Origin: Sandaracinaceae bacterium
Lineage (GTDB): Bacteria; Myxococcota_A; Polyangia; Polyangiales; Sandaracinaceae
Length of the DNA: 64,000 nt
Direction: 5' to 3'
NCBI GenBank assembly: GCA_020633195.1
Contig: JACKEC010000022.1
Location: 62,001 to 126,000, forward strand
Shown here piece after piece: positions 1 through 9,046 of the stretch (positions are counted from its first letter, which is position 1; each line of letters begins with the position of its first letter). The notes beneath the pieces were generated by a model, which saw only the letters and a list, made by a program, of their open reading frames with translations, did not search any database and was not told the origin of the DNA. The translations under genes and the position numbers were made by a program.

Positions 1-1228
1 CGAAGACGGGCTCGGAGGGGCGGTGGTCGACGGGGAGCTCCCAGACGCGCTCGCCGCCGCCCTCGACGTCGACGCGGGCGATGCGGCAGCGCGCCGCGTC
101 GCTCGCCACCCAGATCGAGTCGACGCGCGCGCCGGCGTGGCGCGGGTCGATCGTCGGGAACTCGCACGGCAGGTCCGAGAGGGGCTCGGGCGCCGACAAG
201 GTGCGTTGCGAAGGACGAAGGACGGAGCGCACGAGCTGGCCCTGGCGCACGGGGACGCCCGGCTCGCGGAGGGCGTCGAGGGACGCGAAGTCGGGGTAGC
301 GCACCCAGTCGATCACGAGCTCGTCGGGGCCCCGCTCGTAGGCGTTGCCGAAGTGCCAGACCCAGAAGGGATCCACGTGGAAGCGGACGACCCGCTCCGG
401 CGCGTCGATCGGGATGACGATCACCTCGGCGCCGTCCTCGGGCGACCAGCGGAAGTAGTCGTTGAAGTCGCCGACCCCGAGGAGCCCTCGCCATCGGACG
501 ATCCGCGCGGGCGCGACGAAGAAGATCAGGTGCCGCTCGGTGGCGATGAAGTCGTGGAGCATCACGGGCCGCTCGAGCGGGACCGTGGTGAGCCGCGACG
601 CGGGCCCGACGTCGGGGAGGGCGTAGACGTCGAGCAGGGTGCGCGCGCCGACGCGCTGACCGAAGTTGTAGGTCGTGCGCCGGCTCGCGACGCGGTGCGG
701 GTGCGCGCTGAACGTCCCCGCGACGACGCCGTCGAGGTCCGTGGCGCCGACGGTGGCGAGGTCGTCGAGCGTCACCTCCGTGGGGAGGCTCGCCTCGAAC
801 AGCGCGAGCAGCCGCCCCTGCCACGCCATCACGCTCGTGTTCGCGGCGTTCTTCATCCGGCGGCGCAGCCCGTTCCAGGTCCGCGCGACCTGCCCGGCGT
901 TGGTCCCGTAGAGGGGGCGACCGCGGCGGCGCTCCTCGGCGAGCTCGGCGGACTCGATCACGCGATGCGCGCCTCGCGCGCGACCGCCCTCGAGGTGGAC
1001 CGCGAGCAGCGCTCCGTCGCCCTCGAACAGGTGGGAGTAGGGCTTGCCGAAGCTCTCGAGGAGGCCCGGTCCGTTCCGGAGCAGGGTGCCCTCGAGCCCC
1101 TGCGGCAACGTCCCCTCGACGCGGAGCGGCTCGTAGCCGTGCTCTCGGGTGAGGCTGGTCGAGAAGCGCGCGTGGGACGCGCGCGGGTCGGAATTCGTGG
1201 GCGAAACGGCGGGTTCGACGAGGAGCAT
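1..1228 (-). CDS. Carotenoid oxygenase (RPE65/CCD family), C-terminus cut by window edge
   Basis: Reverse-strand frame open from the ATG at 1228 to base 1 without a stop (about 409 residues seen). Recognised as a carotenoid cleavage oxygenase, a non-haem Fe(II) enzyme that cleaves carotenoids, apocarotenoids or stilbenes with O2. The early motif LLRNGPG (about 49-55) and HLFEGDG (66-72) are typical of the family. Candidate iron-binding histidines lie in SAHPH (about 174-178), MLHDF (about 223-227) and HVDPFWVWHFG (about 285-295). The fourth iron histidine should lie beyond the edge. The start is supported by a GGAGGT at 1233-1238, four bases before the ATG. It is divergent from a TetR gene and shares with it three operator-like palindromes, so repression by that regulator is likely. 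The substrate cannot be read from sequence. Confidence 0.88.
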   Translation of the reverse strand, partial: MLLVEPAVSPTNSDPRASHARFSTSLTREHGYEPLRVEGTLPQGLEGTLLRNGPGLLESFGKPYSHLFEGDGALLAVHLEGGRARGAHRVIESAELAEERRRGRPLYGTNAGQVARTWNGLRRRMKNAANTSVMAWQGRLLALFEASLPTEVTLDDLATVGATDLDGVVAGTFSAHPHRVASRRTTYNFGQRVGARTLLDVYALPDVGPASRLTTVPLERPVMLHDFIATERHLIFFVAPARIVRWRGLLGVGDFNDYFRWSPEDGAEVIVIPIDAPERVVRFHVDPFWVWHFGNAYERGPDELVIDWVRYPDFASLDALREPGVPVRQGQLVRSVLRPSQRTLSAPEPLSDLPCEFPTIDPRHAGARVDSIWVASDAARCRIARVDVEGGGERVWELPVDHRPSEPVF

Positions 1229-1245
1229 GGCGACCTCCAGTGAGC

Positions 1246-1275
1246 GTGAGCACTGCTTACGTAAGCGTTGCTCAC
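1246..1275. promoter_or_regulatory. Double operator-like palindrome in divergent promoter region
   Basis: A 30-bp near-perfect palindrome centred between 1260 and 1261. It splits into two adjacent 15-mers, GTGAGCACTGCTTAC (1246-1260) and GTAAGCGTTGCTCAC (1261-1275), each a variant of the perfect 15-bp site at 1295-1309. It lies 18 bases upstream of the oxygenase ATG, overlapping where its promoter should be. Inferred binding site of the adjacent TetR protein. Confidence 0.75.
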
Positions 1276-1294
1276 GTTCCGGTCAAGCGAGTTT

Positions 1295-1309
1295 GTGAGC
1301 AGTGCTCAC
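1295..1309. promoter_or_regulatory. Third operator-like palindrome, perfect 15-mer
   Basis: GTGAGCAGTGCTCAC is a perfect inverted repeat around a single central base. It lies 26 bases before the preferred TetR start (1335). Together with the two half-conserved copies at 1246-1275 it gives three copies of one motif in 64 bases between divergent genes, as expected for TetR autoregulation. Confidence 0.75.
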
Positions 1310-1334
1310 GAAAAGTCTGCTACCCCGTGGAGCG

Positions 1335-1931
1335 ATGGCGCGACGCAGCGATCTCCGGGAGGCCCTCGTCGAGGCCGCGATCGAGGTGATCGACGAGCAG
1401 GGGCTCGAGGCGCTCAGCGTGCGCGAGGTCGCGAGGCGCGCGGGGGTCTCGTCGGGGGCGCCCTTTCGGCACTTCCCCGACAAGACCGCGCTGCTCACGG
1501 GCGTCGCCGAGGACGCGATGCGCCGGTTCACCGAGCACACCGAGGCGGCGATGGCGGGGGTCGGGCCCGACCCGCTCACGCAGTTCCAGGCGCTCGGGGT
1601 CGCGTTCGTGCGCTTCGCCGTGGAGCACCCCGCGCACTTCCGCGTGATGTTCCGGCCCGACCTCGGCGGTCCCGCCCTCGACGAGCTGCGCGAGGCCTCG
1701 CGCGCGCGCTTTCGCGAGCTGATCGTGCTCGGCCAGGCCGCGGGTGGTCTCCGCGCCGGGGATCCGGAGCCGATCATGCTCGCGGCCTGGGCCATCGTGT
1801 ACGGCCTCGCGCGGATGTACGCGGACGGCGTGATCGCGGGGCTCGGTCTCGCGGAGGCGCCACCGGAGGTGCTCGCCGAGATCGTGACGCGCGCGCTCGG
1901 TCAGGGCATCGAGCGCCCCGCCGAAGGGTGA
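1335..1931 (+). CDS. TetR-family transcriptional regulator
   Basis: A 198-residue protein of typical TetR size. Residues 5-55 form the N-terminal HTH domain, with VREVARRAGVSSGAPFRHFPDK as the recognition region. The C-terminal half is the helical ligand-binding domain and resembles the WHG-containing TetR class (segment AFVRFAVEHPAHFRVMF). I prefer the ATG at 1335 because the in-frame ATG at 1302 sits inside the operator-like palindrome and would add a stretch unlike TetR N-termini. Its likely target is the divergent carotenoid oxygenase and itself. The inducer is unknown. Confidence 0.9.
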   Translation: MARRSDLREALVEAAIEVIDEQGLEALSVREVARRAGVSSGAPFRHFPDKTALLTGVAEDAMRRFTEHTEAAMAGVGPDPLTQFQALGVAFVRFAVEHPAHFRVMFRPDLGGPALDELREASRARFRELIVLGQAAGGLRAGDPEPIMLAAWAIVYGLARMYADGVIAGLGLAEAPPEVLAEIVTRALGQGIERPAEG

Positions 1932-1937
1932 GCCGGA

Positions 1938-2840
1938 TCAGGGTCCCGTGGGCGCCTCGAGCAGCGCGTCGCGCTCCTGCGCCCAGCGCTCGTCGAGCTC
2001 GCCGCGCGCCAGCGTGTAGCGCAGGTGCGCCGCGACCTCGGCGGCCCGCGCCGCGTGGGTCGGCCCGACGAGGTGCTCCTTCAGCTCGGGGTCGTGAGCG
2101 TGGACCATCGCCTCGCCACGCCAGACGATCGCGGCGTCGTCGGGCCCGCGGACGAGCCCCCAGTGCACGGCCCACGCGGCCTGCGCGAACGTGAGCCGCT
2201 CGCGCTCGAGGAGGAGCCGGGTCAGCGCGGTCAGCTGCCCGTCGTACCAGGGGTCCACGTACTTCAGCTCGCGCGAGTAGAGGACGGCGTTGTGGAAGTA
2301 CTCGGCCACCGTGAGGAGGCCGTCGAGCCCGAGCCGATCGACCACGCGGTAGAGCAGCTCGAGCACCCGCTCGCCCATCCCCAGCCCCGGCGCGTCCTGA
2401 CCGGGCAGCCGCAGCCGCTCCTCGGTGAACCGACCGTTCGGGTTGCGCAGCCCCAGCCAGTCGACGGTCAGGACCTCCCACGCGCGGTCCACCCCCTCGA
2501 CGTGGAGCCGGTCGCGCCGGACCACCAGCTCGAGCAGGCGCCCGGTCGCTCCGTCGGGGTCCGTCCCGTCGAGCAGCAAGGTGTGGCGCTCGTCCACCGC
2601 GTGCGAGTGCATCGTGAAGTGGTCCCAGCCCCGGCGCCGGACCGCGTCGAAGAAGCCGTAGCGATCGAGCGCGAGCCGCAGCCCCTCGTCCCCGTAGAAG
2701 TCGAGGAAGCGGCGGCCGCCGTCCTTGTCGAGCAGCTCCGCGTCGGTGAGCGTGAAGGTCGCGTCCATGCTGGAGCGCATGAGCTCCACGCGGCTGAGCG
2801 CCCGGGCCACCCTGCGATACTTGGCCGCGTATCGCGTCAC
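1938..2840 (-). CDS. Conserved-looking protein of unknown function
   Basis: About 300 residues, soluble, with no signal peptide or membrane segment, rich in Leu, Arg, Asp and Glu. I recognise no catalytic motif. The stop is six bases from the convergent TetR stop. The start is uncertain. The GTG at 2840 gives a basic helical N-terminus (TRYAAKYRRVARALSR). The ATG at 2780 has a GGAG three bases before it. The ATG at 2768 has no ribosome site. The frame has coding-like composition across its length, and the opposite-strand open frames here are low-complexity shadows. It is divergent from the kinase gene starting at 2887. Confidence 0.75.
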   Translation of the reverse strand: MTRYAAKYRRVARALSRVELMRSSMDATFTLTDAELLDKDGGRRFLDFYGDEGLRLALDRYGFFDAVRRRGWDHFTMHSHAVDERHTLLLDGTDPDGATGRLLELVVRRDRLHVEGVDRAWEVLTVDWLGLRNPNGRFTEERLRLPGQDAPGLGMGERVLELLYRVVDRLGLDGLLTVAEYFHNAVLYSRELKYVDPWYDGQLTALTRLLLERERLTFAQAAWAVHWGLVRGPDDAAIVWRGEAMVHAHDPELKEHLVGPTHAARAAEVAAHLRYTLARGELDERWAQERDALLEAPTGP

Positions 2841-2886
2841 CCGGGGGAGGCTAGCAGGTCCCGACGCGTGGTGTATTCTGCGCCCG

Positions 2887-3750
2887 ATGGTCGGCGATGC
2901 CTTCGCCAAGCGCCGCGTCGGTGAAGTCATCGACGGGCGTTATGAGCTCAAGCGACTCCTCGGGGTCGGGATGACGGGTGCCGTCTACGAGGCGCACCAC
3001 AAGTACACGCATCAGCGCGTGGCCGTGAAGGTCATGCACCAGCAGCTCGTCTCGGACGACAACGCGGTCGCGCGCTTCCTCCGGGAGGCCAAGTCGGTCG
3101 CGAAGATCGGGCACCCCGCCATCGTGGAGGTGCTCGACGCCGGCGAGACCCAGGATCGGATGCCGTTCGTGTGCCTCGAGCTGCTGCACGGCCGCTCGAT
3201 GGGCCGGGTGCTCCAAGAGAACAGCCGGATGCCCTACGACGAGGTCATCGCGATCGGGCTCGACATCCTCAGCGGGCTCGCCGCCGCGCACTCGGTCGGG
3301 ATCGTCCACCGCGACATGAAGCCGGACAACATCTTCGTGCTCGAAGACCCCTCGGGCGGGTCGCGCGTGAAGATCCTCGACTTCGGGGTCGCCAAGAACC
3401 TGCAGAGCACCGGGGCGAGCGGCGTCCTGACCAAGCCCGGCGCGACCATCGGCACGCCGTCCTACATGAGCCCCGAGCAGGCGCGCGCGTCCACCATCGA
3501 CGAGCGCACGGACCTGTGGTCCACCGGCGCGCTGCTCTTCCACGCGGCCGCGGGTCGGCCGCCGTTCCACGAGAACAGCATCCCCGCGCTCCTGCTCAAG
3601 CTGGTCACGTCGCGGCCCGTCCCGCTCGGCGAGCTGTGCCCCGACGCGCCGGCCCGGCTGCAGCGAGCGGTCGACGGCGCGCTCGACCCGAACCTCGAGA
3701 CGCGCTTCCAGACGGCCGCCGACATGGCCGCCGCGCTCGCCGCCAAGTAG
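2887..3750 (+). CDS. Ser/Thr protein kinase, cytoplasmic, kinase domain only
   Basis: 287 residues, essentially a Hanks-type kinase domain alone. Glycine loop GVGMTGAV at 26-33, ATP-binding lysine K48 in VAVKV, catalytic loop HRDMKPDN at 141-148, DFG at 165-167, and the activation-segment end GTPSYMSPEQ. All catalytic residues are present, so it should be active. No membrane segment or sensor domain is seen, so the input must come from partners. The chosen ATG at 2887 places the kinase fold about 17 residues in. An open frame continues upstream to 2725 but has no family support. Confidence 0.92.
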   Translation: MVGDAFAKRRVGEVIDGRYELKRLLGVGMTGAVYEAHHKYTHQRVAVKVMHQQLVSDDNAVARFLREAKSVAKIGHPAIVEVLDAGETQDRMPFVCLELLHGRSMGRVLQENSRMPYDEVIAIGLDILSGLAAAHSVGIVHRDMKPDNIFVLEDPSGGSRVKILDFGVAKNLQSTGASGVLTKPGATIGTPSYMSPEQARASTIDERTDLWSTGALLFHAAAGRPPFHENSIPALLLKLVTSRPVPLGELCPDAPARLQRAVDGALDPNLETRFQTAADMAAALAAK

Positions 3751-3799
3751 GCGCGCCACTTTCTGGCTGCCCTCGGATCGCCGCTCGTAGAGTGGTCGA

Positions 3800-4186
3800 A
3801 TGCTCCAAACCTTCCGCCGCCGCCGGGCGCTGCGCCGCGGGGTCTCGCTCCGCTGCCAGGCCGTCCTGATCGATCCGTTCCGACACGTCGGGACCCGCCT
3901 CGTCGACCTCTCTCACCAGGGCGCGATGCTCGACTGCGACGTCGCGCTCGTCGAAGGTGACGAGCTGATCCTCAGCTTCGAGATCGGCGCGCAGGTCGTC
4001 GACACCGTCGCCGAGGTGAAGAACGTCACCTGGGATCTGCGCCGCGCCGGGCTCGCCTTCACCGAGATGGACTGGGAGTCGCGGGTCGCGCTCTTCGTCG
4101 GCCTCGCGGGGGTGCCGCCGAAGGCGCCGCTGGTCCGCCCGGCGATCGACTACGCGACGACCGTCCGGCGCATCGCGCTCGCGTGA
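3800..4186 (+). CDS. PilZ-domain protein (c-di-GMP effector type)
   Basis: 128 residues. The N-terminal arginine cluster (RRRRALRRG, about 6-14) and the DLSHQGA motif (about 36-42) correspond to the RxxxR and D/NxSxxG elements by which PilZ domains bind cyclic di-GMP. No other domain is present, so it probably acts as a small adaptor. It lies 49 bases downstream of a kinase gene on the same strand. A second, more canonical PilZ protein is encoded at 49794-50132. Confidence 0.82.
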   Translation: MLQTFRRRRALRRGVSLRCQAVLIDPFRHVGTRLVDLSHQGAMLDCDVALVEGDELILSFEIGAQVVDTVAEVKNVTWDLRRAGLAFTEMDWESRVALFVGLAGVPPKAPLVRPAIDYATTVRRIALA

Positions 4187-4220
4187 TCGCGGGGGCGAAG
4201 CGCGTTACGGTCGGCCCCGG

Positions 4221-5351
4221 ATGGCGCGCGCTCCCCACCTGCTGTTGCTGATCGCGGCGCTCGCGCCCGGCCGCGCCTACGCGCAGGACGAAGCGGCCGA
4301 GCCCGTCCCGCCGACCGAGGCGACGGAGACCATCGAGGCGACAGGGGCGACGGAAGAAGAGCCGACCGAGGCGGAGGCCGCGCCGGGCGAGGCCGAGCCC
4401 GCCGAGGCGCCGGAGGCCTCGGCGCCGGACGAGGCCGACCACGTGCGCGGCGCCACGCAGGGCGAGGACGTCGTGCGCACCTTCGGCGACGCGATCAACG
4501 AGCTCGGCGAGGTGCTCGCGGAGAGCGACGCGCCGACCCACCGCATCCACTGGAACCCGAGCTGGCCGCGGTATCGCTTCGACGAGCTCGCGATCACCGT
4601 CGGGGCGGGCCTCACGATCCTCTTCGAAGAGCTGCTGCCCACGCGGACCGACGCGAACTGGCAGGCGGTGACCGACTTCGACCTCGAGGTCGCCCGCGCG
4701 CTCTCGCTCGGGAGCTGGCAGGAGCGCGACGCCGTCGAGGAGCTGAGCAACGGGATCGTCGCGGGCCTCATCGCGTGGCCCGTCCTCTTCGACGCGCTGA
4801 TCTACGCGGGCCTGGGCGAGAATTCCTGGGACGTCGCGTGGCAGCTCTCCCTCATCGGCCTCGAGGTCTTCTCGCTCAACCACGTGCTCAACGTGCTCGT
4901 GCGCGTCCTCGCGCGGCGCGAGCGGCCGCTCGGGCAGTTCTGCCGCGAGGATCCCACCTACGACGATCCGATCTGCGCCGATCAGCCCCCGGCCGAGAGC
5001 TTCTGGAGCCCGCAGGTCTCGAACGCGTTCGCCGGCGCGGCGCTCGTCTGCATGTACCACGACGCCCTCGACCTGTTCGGCGAGACGTGGTCGGACGGGC
5101 TCGCGTGCGGCACCGCCGTGGCGGCCGCCGCGACCACCGGCCTCTTGCGCATCATGAGCGACCAGCACTGGGTCACCGACGTGCTCAGCGGCGCCGTCGT
5201 CGGGACCGCGATCGGGATGATCGTCCCCTGGGTGCTCCACTTCCAGGGCGGCGCGCGGCCGCCGCTGGGCGGCAACGACCCGCCCACGATCACCGTCTTG
5301 CCCATGATGGGCACCGACACTCTGGGCGTCAGCGTGATGGGGTTGCTGTGA
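4221..5351 (+). CDS. Exported PAP2-superfamily protein with altered active site
   Basis: 376 residues. Signal peptide about 1-21 (LLLLIAALAPGRAYA), an acidic Glu/Ala/Pro linker to about residue 75, then a membrane PAP2-like domain. PAP2 enzymes use three motifs. Motif 1 is recognisable near ARRERPLG (about 232-239). Motif 3 matches R-x5-H-x3-D in RIMSDQHWVTD (about 310-320). Motif 2 is normally PSGH but reads WSPQ in SFWSPQVSNAF (about 260-270), so the catalytic His is Gln. The fold is credible but phosphatase activity is doubtful. The stop overlaps the GTG of the next gene by four bases, so the two are translationally coupled. Confidence 0.78.
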   Translation: MARAPHLLLLIAALAPGRAYAQDEAAEPVPPTEATETIEATGATEEEPTEAEAAPGEAEPAEAPEASAPDEADHVRGATQGEDVVRTFGDAINELGEVLAESDAPTHRIHWNPSWPRYRFDELAITVGAGLTILFEELLPTRTDANWQAVTDFDLEVARALSLGSWQERDAVEELSNGIVAGLIAWPVLFDALIYAGLGENSWDVAWQLSLIGLEVFSLNHVLNVLVRVLARRERPLGQFCREDPTYDDPICADQPPAESFWSPQVSNAFAGAALVCMYHDALDLFGETWSDGLACGTAVAAAATTGLLRIMSDQHWVTDVLSGAVVGTAIGMIVPWVLHFQGGARPPLGGNDPPTITVLPMMGTDTLGVSVMGLL

Positions 5352-6358
5352 GCGAAGCGTGGCGAATCGAGGGGGGCTTCGGCCTCGAGCGGCTGGTCCT
5401 CGGGCCTCACGAGGCGGGCGAGCCCGGCCCGGGTGAGGCGCGCGTGCGGATGACCGCGTGGAGCCTCAACTACCGCGACCTGCTCATCGTCACGGGCGCC
5501 TACAATCCGAAACAAAAGTTGCCCCTCGTCCCGCTCTCCGACGCGGTCGGGGTGGTCGAGGCGGTCGGCCCCGGGGTCCACCGCGTCGCGGTCGGCGACC
5601 GGGTCTGCCCGGCGTTCGCGTCGGCCTGGATCGACGGCCCCGTCAGCGTGGACGGCCTCCGCTCCTCGCTCGGCAGCCCGGGCGACGGCGTCGGGCTGCG
5701 GGCGCGGTGCCTGCCCGCCGAGGGGCTCGTCCCGGTGCCCGGCTACCTCACCGATCGCGAGGCGGCGAGCTTGCCGTGCGCGGCGGTGACGGCGTGGAAC
5801 GCGCTGTTCGAGTCGGGCGACGTCGGCCCCGGCCAGACGGTGCTTGTGCAGGGGACCGGCGGGGTCTCGAGCTTCGCGCACCAGCTCGCGCAGCTCGCGG
5901 GCGCCCGCGTGATCGTGACGTCGAGCTCGGCCGCGAAGCTCGAGCGCGCCAAGGCGCGCGGCGCCTGGCAGACGATCGACTACCGCGCCGATCCCGACTG
6001 GGGGACCACCGCCCGCAAGCTCACCGGCGGCGTCGATCACGTGATCGAGGTCGGGGGCGCGGGCACCGTGGAGCAGTCGCTGAAGGCCGTCCGGCCCGGC
6101 GGCACGATCAGCGTCATCGGGATCCTCGACGGCGCGGCCGGCGAGCTCGCGCTCACGCGCGTGCTGATGAACGCGATCCGGATGCAGGGCGTGTTCGTCG
6201 GCTCCCGCGGGATGTTCGAGCGCATGAACGCCGCGCTCGCGGCCTCGGAGCTGCGCCCGGTGCTCGACGACGCGCGCTTCGAGCTCGAGGCGCTCCCGGC
6301 CGCGCTCGAGCGCATGCAGGCGGGCGCGCACCAAGGCAAGATCACCCTGGGAGGCTGA
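5348..6358 (+). CDS. Zinc-independent MDR-family NAD(P)-dependent alcohol dehydrogenase/quinone reductase
   Basis: 336 residues. The N-terminal GroES-like domain carries SLNYRDLLI (about 37-45), the pattern of zinc-less quinone oxidoreductase-type MDR enzymes. The nucleotide-binding fold contains VLVQGTGGVS (about 165-174). The structural-zinc Cys cluster of classical alcohol dehydrogenases is absent. The start is a GTG whose last two bases lie in the TGA of the upstream PAP2-like gene. GGAGG just before the stop serves the next gene. The substrate is unknown. Confidence 0.88.
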   Translation: MSEAWRIEGGFGLERLVLGPHEAGEPGPGEARVRMTAWSLNYRDLLIVTGAYNPKQKLPLVPLSDAVGVVEAVGPGVHRVAVGDRVCPAFASAWIDGPVSVDGLRSSLGSPGDGVGLRARCLPAEGLVPVPGYLTDREAASLPCAAVTAWNALFESGDVGPGQTVLVQGTGGVSSFAHQLAQLAGARVIVTSSSAAKLERAKARGAWQTIDYRADPDWGTTARKLTGGVDHVIEVGGAGTVEQSLKAVRPGGTISVIGILDGAAGELALTRVLMNAIRMQGVFVGSRGMFERMNAALAASELRPVLDDARFELEALPAALERMQAGAHQGKITLGG

Positions 6359-6360
6359 AG

Positions 6361-6975
6361 GTGGTCTGGATCATCATCGGTCGGGGGACCAAGACCGAGC
6401 CGGTCGAGGGCGGCCTGTCGCTCGAACGGGAGTGCCCCTCGTGCGCACAGGTGAGCCGCTTCCGAGAGCGGAAGGCCGTCAAGACGTTTCGCCTCTACAT
6501 GCTGGACGTCTTCGACTACGACGAGCAGCGCGTGATGGCCTGCGGCGCGTGCGGGACGCTCTACGCGACCGACGAGCTGGGCCGTCCGTCCCACGAGACG
6601 GCGAGCGGTTGGCGGGGCGCGCTCGCCGACGCGGCGGCGCAGGTCACCGACGCGGTGGGCAAGGCGGGCGTCGCGCTCGGGCCGGCGGCCCAGAAGGCGG
6701 GCGAGGCGCTCGGGCCGGCGTGGGAGCGGGCGAGCGAGAACGCGCGCGACCTCTTCGGCGAGGCCCGCGAGGGGATCGCCCCGCTCGCGAAGAAGGCGTC
6801 CGAGAGCGTCGGGGACGCGCTGCGCCGGCTCCGCGCCGAGGTCGGGGATCACGACGACGACGAGGACCGAGACGACGACGCCGACGTGCCGGAGTCCGCG
6901 CGCGAGACCGACCCCGAGAAGGCCGCCGTGCTGCGGCGCTTCGAGGAGCTCGAGCGGAAGATGAAGAAGGACTGA
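6361..6975 (+). CDS. Zinc-ribbon protein with amphipathic helical tail
   Basis: 204 residues from a GTG two bases after the preceding stop, with GGGAGG upstream. Two Cys pairs, CPSC (25-28) and CGAC (61-64), form a zinc ribbon. Residues 80-165 are an Ala/Gly/Glu-rich region with repeated AxxAGxALGPA-like segments likely to be amphipathic helices. A very acidic patch follows (DHDDDEDRDDDAD). The C-terminal helix ELERKMKKD is basic. I do not recognise a named family. It is likely cotranscribed with the oxidoreductase. Confidence 0.75.
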   Translation: MVWIIIGRGTKTEPVEGGLSLERECPSCAQVSRFRERKAVKTFRLYMLDVFDYDEQRVMACGACGTLYATDELGRPSHETASGWRGALADAAAQVTDAVGKAGVALGPAAQKAGEALGPAWERASENARDLFGEAREGIAPLAKKASESVGDALRRLRAEVGDHDDDEDRDDDADVPESARETDPEKAAVLRRFEELERKMKKD

Positions 6976-7061
6976 GTCCGACGACGCGAAGCGTCGGAGG
7001 ATCTCAGTGGGGAGCGCGAGGGGCTTGCCCCTCGCCGGAGAGAAATCGCCGGAGGCGATTT
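6972..7061 (+). terminator. Two hairpins after the zinc-ribbon gene
   Basis: The first hairpin pairs TCCGACG (6977-6983) with CGTCGGA (6992-6998), with an outer CTGAG/CTCAG extension (6972-6976, 7003-7007). The second pairs AAATCGCC (7043-7050) with GGCGATTT (7054-7061) around a 3-base loop. Neither has a long U tract, so termination is plausible rather than certain. Confidence 0.45.
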
Positions 7062-7139
7062 ATCGACAGATCTTGAGACGAGGGGGCACCAGGAGTGCCA
7101 TCCTCGTCGCGGAGTCAGCGCAACCTTGGAGGGGAACCC

Positions 7140-7526
7140 ATGAACCAGCTAGGCACGGATCAAGCGAGCGGGAACGTCGACCCGCAGGACGCCGAGACGA
7201 ACAAGATCATGGCTGTCCTGTCGTATTTCGGGATCTTCCTGATCATCCCTTACCTCAAGGCGAAGGACTCGCCCTTCGTCAAATTCCACCTGAATCAGGG
7301 GATCATCCTGCTCGTGGTCGGGTTCGCCGGGAGCATCGGGCTCGGCGTGGTCGGCGCCGTCCTCGGGATGGTGCTCGGCGACATCGGCTCGATGATCGGC
7401 TCGCTCCTGTCGGCCGTGTGGTCGCTCGCGACCTTCGTCCTGTTCGTCCTCGGCGTGCTGAACGCGCTCGGAGGCCGCGCCAAGCAGCTCCCGGCCGTCG
7501 GCGGGCTGTTCACCGCGCTCAAGTGA
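7140..7526 (+). CDS. DUF4870/Tic20-type small membrane protein
   Basis: 128 residues, starting at ATG 7140 after a strong ribosome site (GGAGGGG at 7128-7134). An N-terminal soluble tail of about 25 residues is followed by about three hydrophobic segments: MAVLSYFGIFLIIPY, a long Gly/Val-rich one near residues 55-85, and ATFVLFVLGVLNAL. Between the first two lies SPFVKFHLNQGI, the signature of the DUF4870/Tic20-like family. The role of this family is not established. The gene converges on the rhodanese gene across a shared hairpin. Confidence 0.85.
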   Translation: MNQLGTDQASGNVDPQDAETNKIMAVLSYFGIFLIIPYLKAKDSPFVKFHLNQGIILLVVGFAGSIGLGVVGAVLGMVLGDIGSMIGSLLSAVWSLATFVLFVLGVLNALGGRAKQLPAVGGLFTALK

Positions 7527-7531
7527 TGTGA

Positions 7532-7577
7532 GTCGGCGACGAAGGGGTCGCGCGCCTGCGCGGCCCTCGTCGCCGAC
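7532..7577. terminator. Bidirectional hairpin between convergent genes
   Basis: GTCGGCGACGA (7532-7542) pairs perfectly with TCGTCGCCGAC (7567-7577), and GGG/CCC can add further pairs after a bulged A. It lies exactly between the stops at 7526 and 7581. Confidence 0.6.
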
Positions 7578-7580
7578 CGC

Positions 7581-7889
7581 TCAGCGGACGGTGGGGAAGC
7601 CGAGCTCGGCCCACTCGCGCATGCCGCCGTTGGTCACGCAGATGACCTCGTAGCCGGCGGCCTCGAGGACGGCGGCGGCGCGCTGCGCGCGGCCGCCCAT
7701 CGCGCAGTGCACGAGGACGGGGCGGTCCTTCGGGATCTCCGCGAGGCGTCCGTCGACCTGGTCGTGGGGGACGTTGAGCGCGCCCTGCACGTGCCCCTGC
7801 GCGAACTCGTCGGGCCCGCGCACGTCGAGGATCGTGCCGGTCTCGTCGAGGTGCCGCGCGTGAAGCTCTCTTGTGTCGATGCTCTGCAT
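7581..7889 (-). CDS. Single-domain rhodanese-like sulfurtransferase
   Basis: 102 residues, one rhodanese domain. Motifs LDVRGPDEFAQGHVQGALNVP (about 21-41) and the active-site loop HCAMGGRA with catalytic Cys62 are intact. The loop begins Cys-x-x-Gly-Gly-Arg as in active single-domain enzymes. No signal peptide is present, so it is cytoplasmic. The ATG has GAGG seven bases upstream. It starts nine bases after the kinase stop on the same strand, so the two are probably cotranscribed. Confidence 0.93.
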   Translation of the reverse strand: MQSIDTRELHARHLDETGTILDVRGPDEFAQGHVQGALNVPHDQVDGRLAEIPKDRPVLVHCAMGGRAQRAAAVLEAAGYEVICVTNGGMREWAELGFPTVR

Positions 7890-7898
7890 TGTCTTTCC

Positions 7899-9014
<1,116 letters not shown>

Positions 9015-9046
9015 GGGCTGACTGTACGTCTTCGAGGGCCCTCAGG

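Noticed and set aside
1302..1334. Earlier ATG for the TetR gene
   Set aside because: It lies inside the perfect palindrome and adds residues unlike TetR N-termini.
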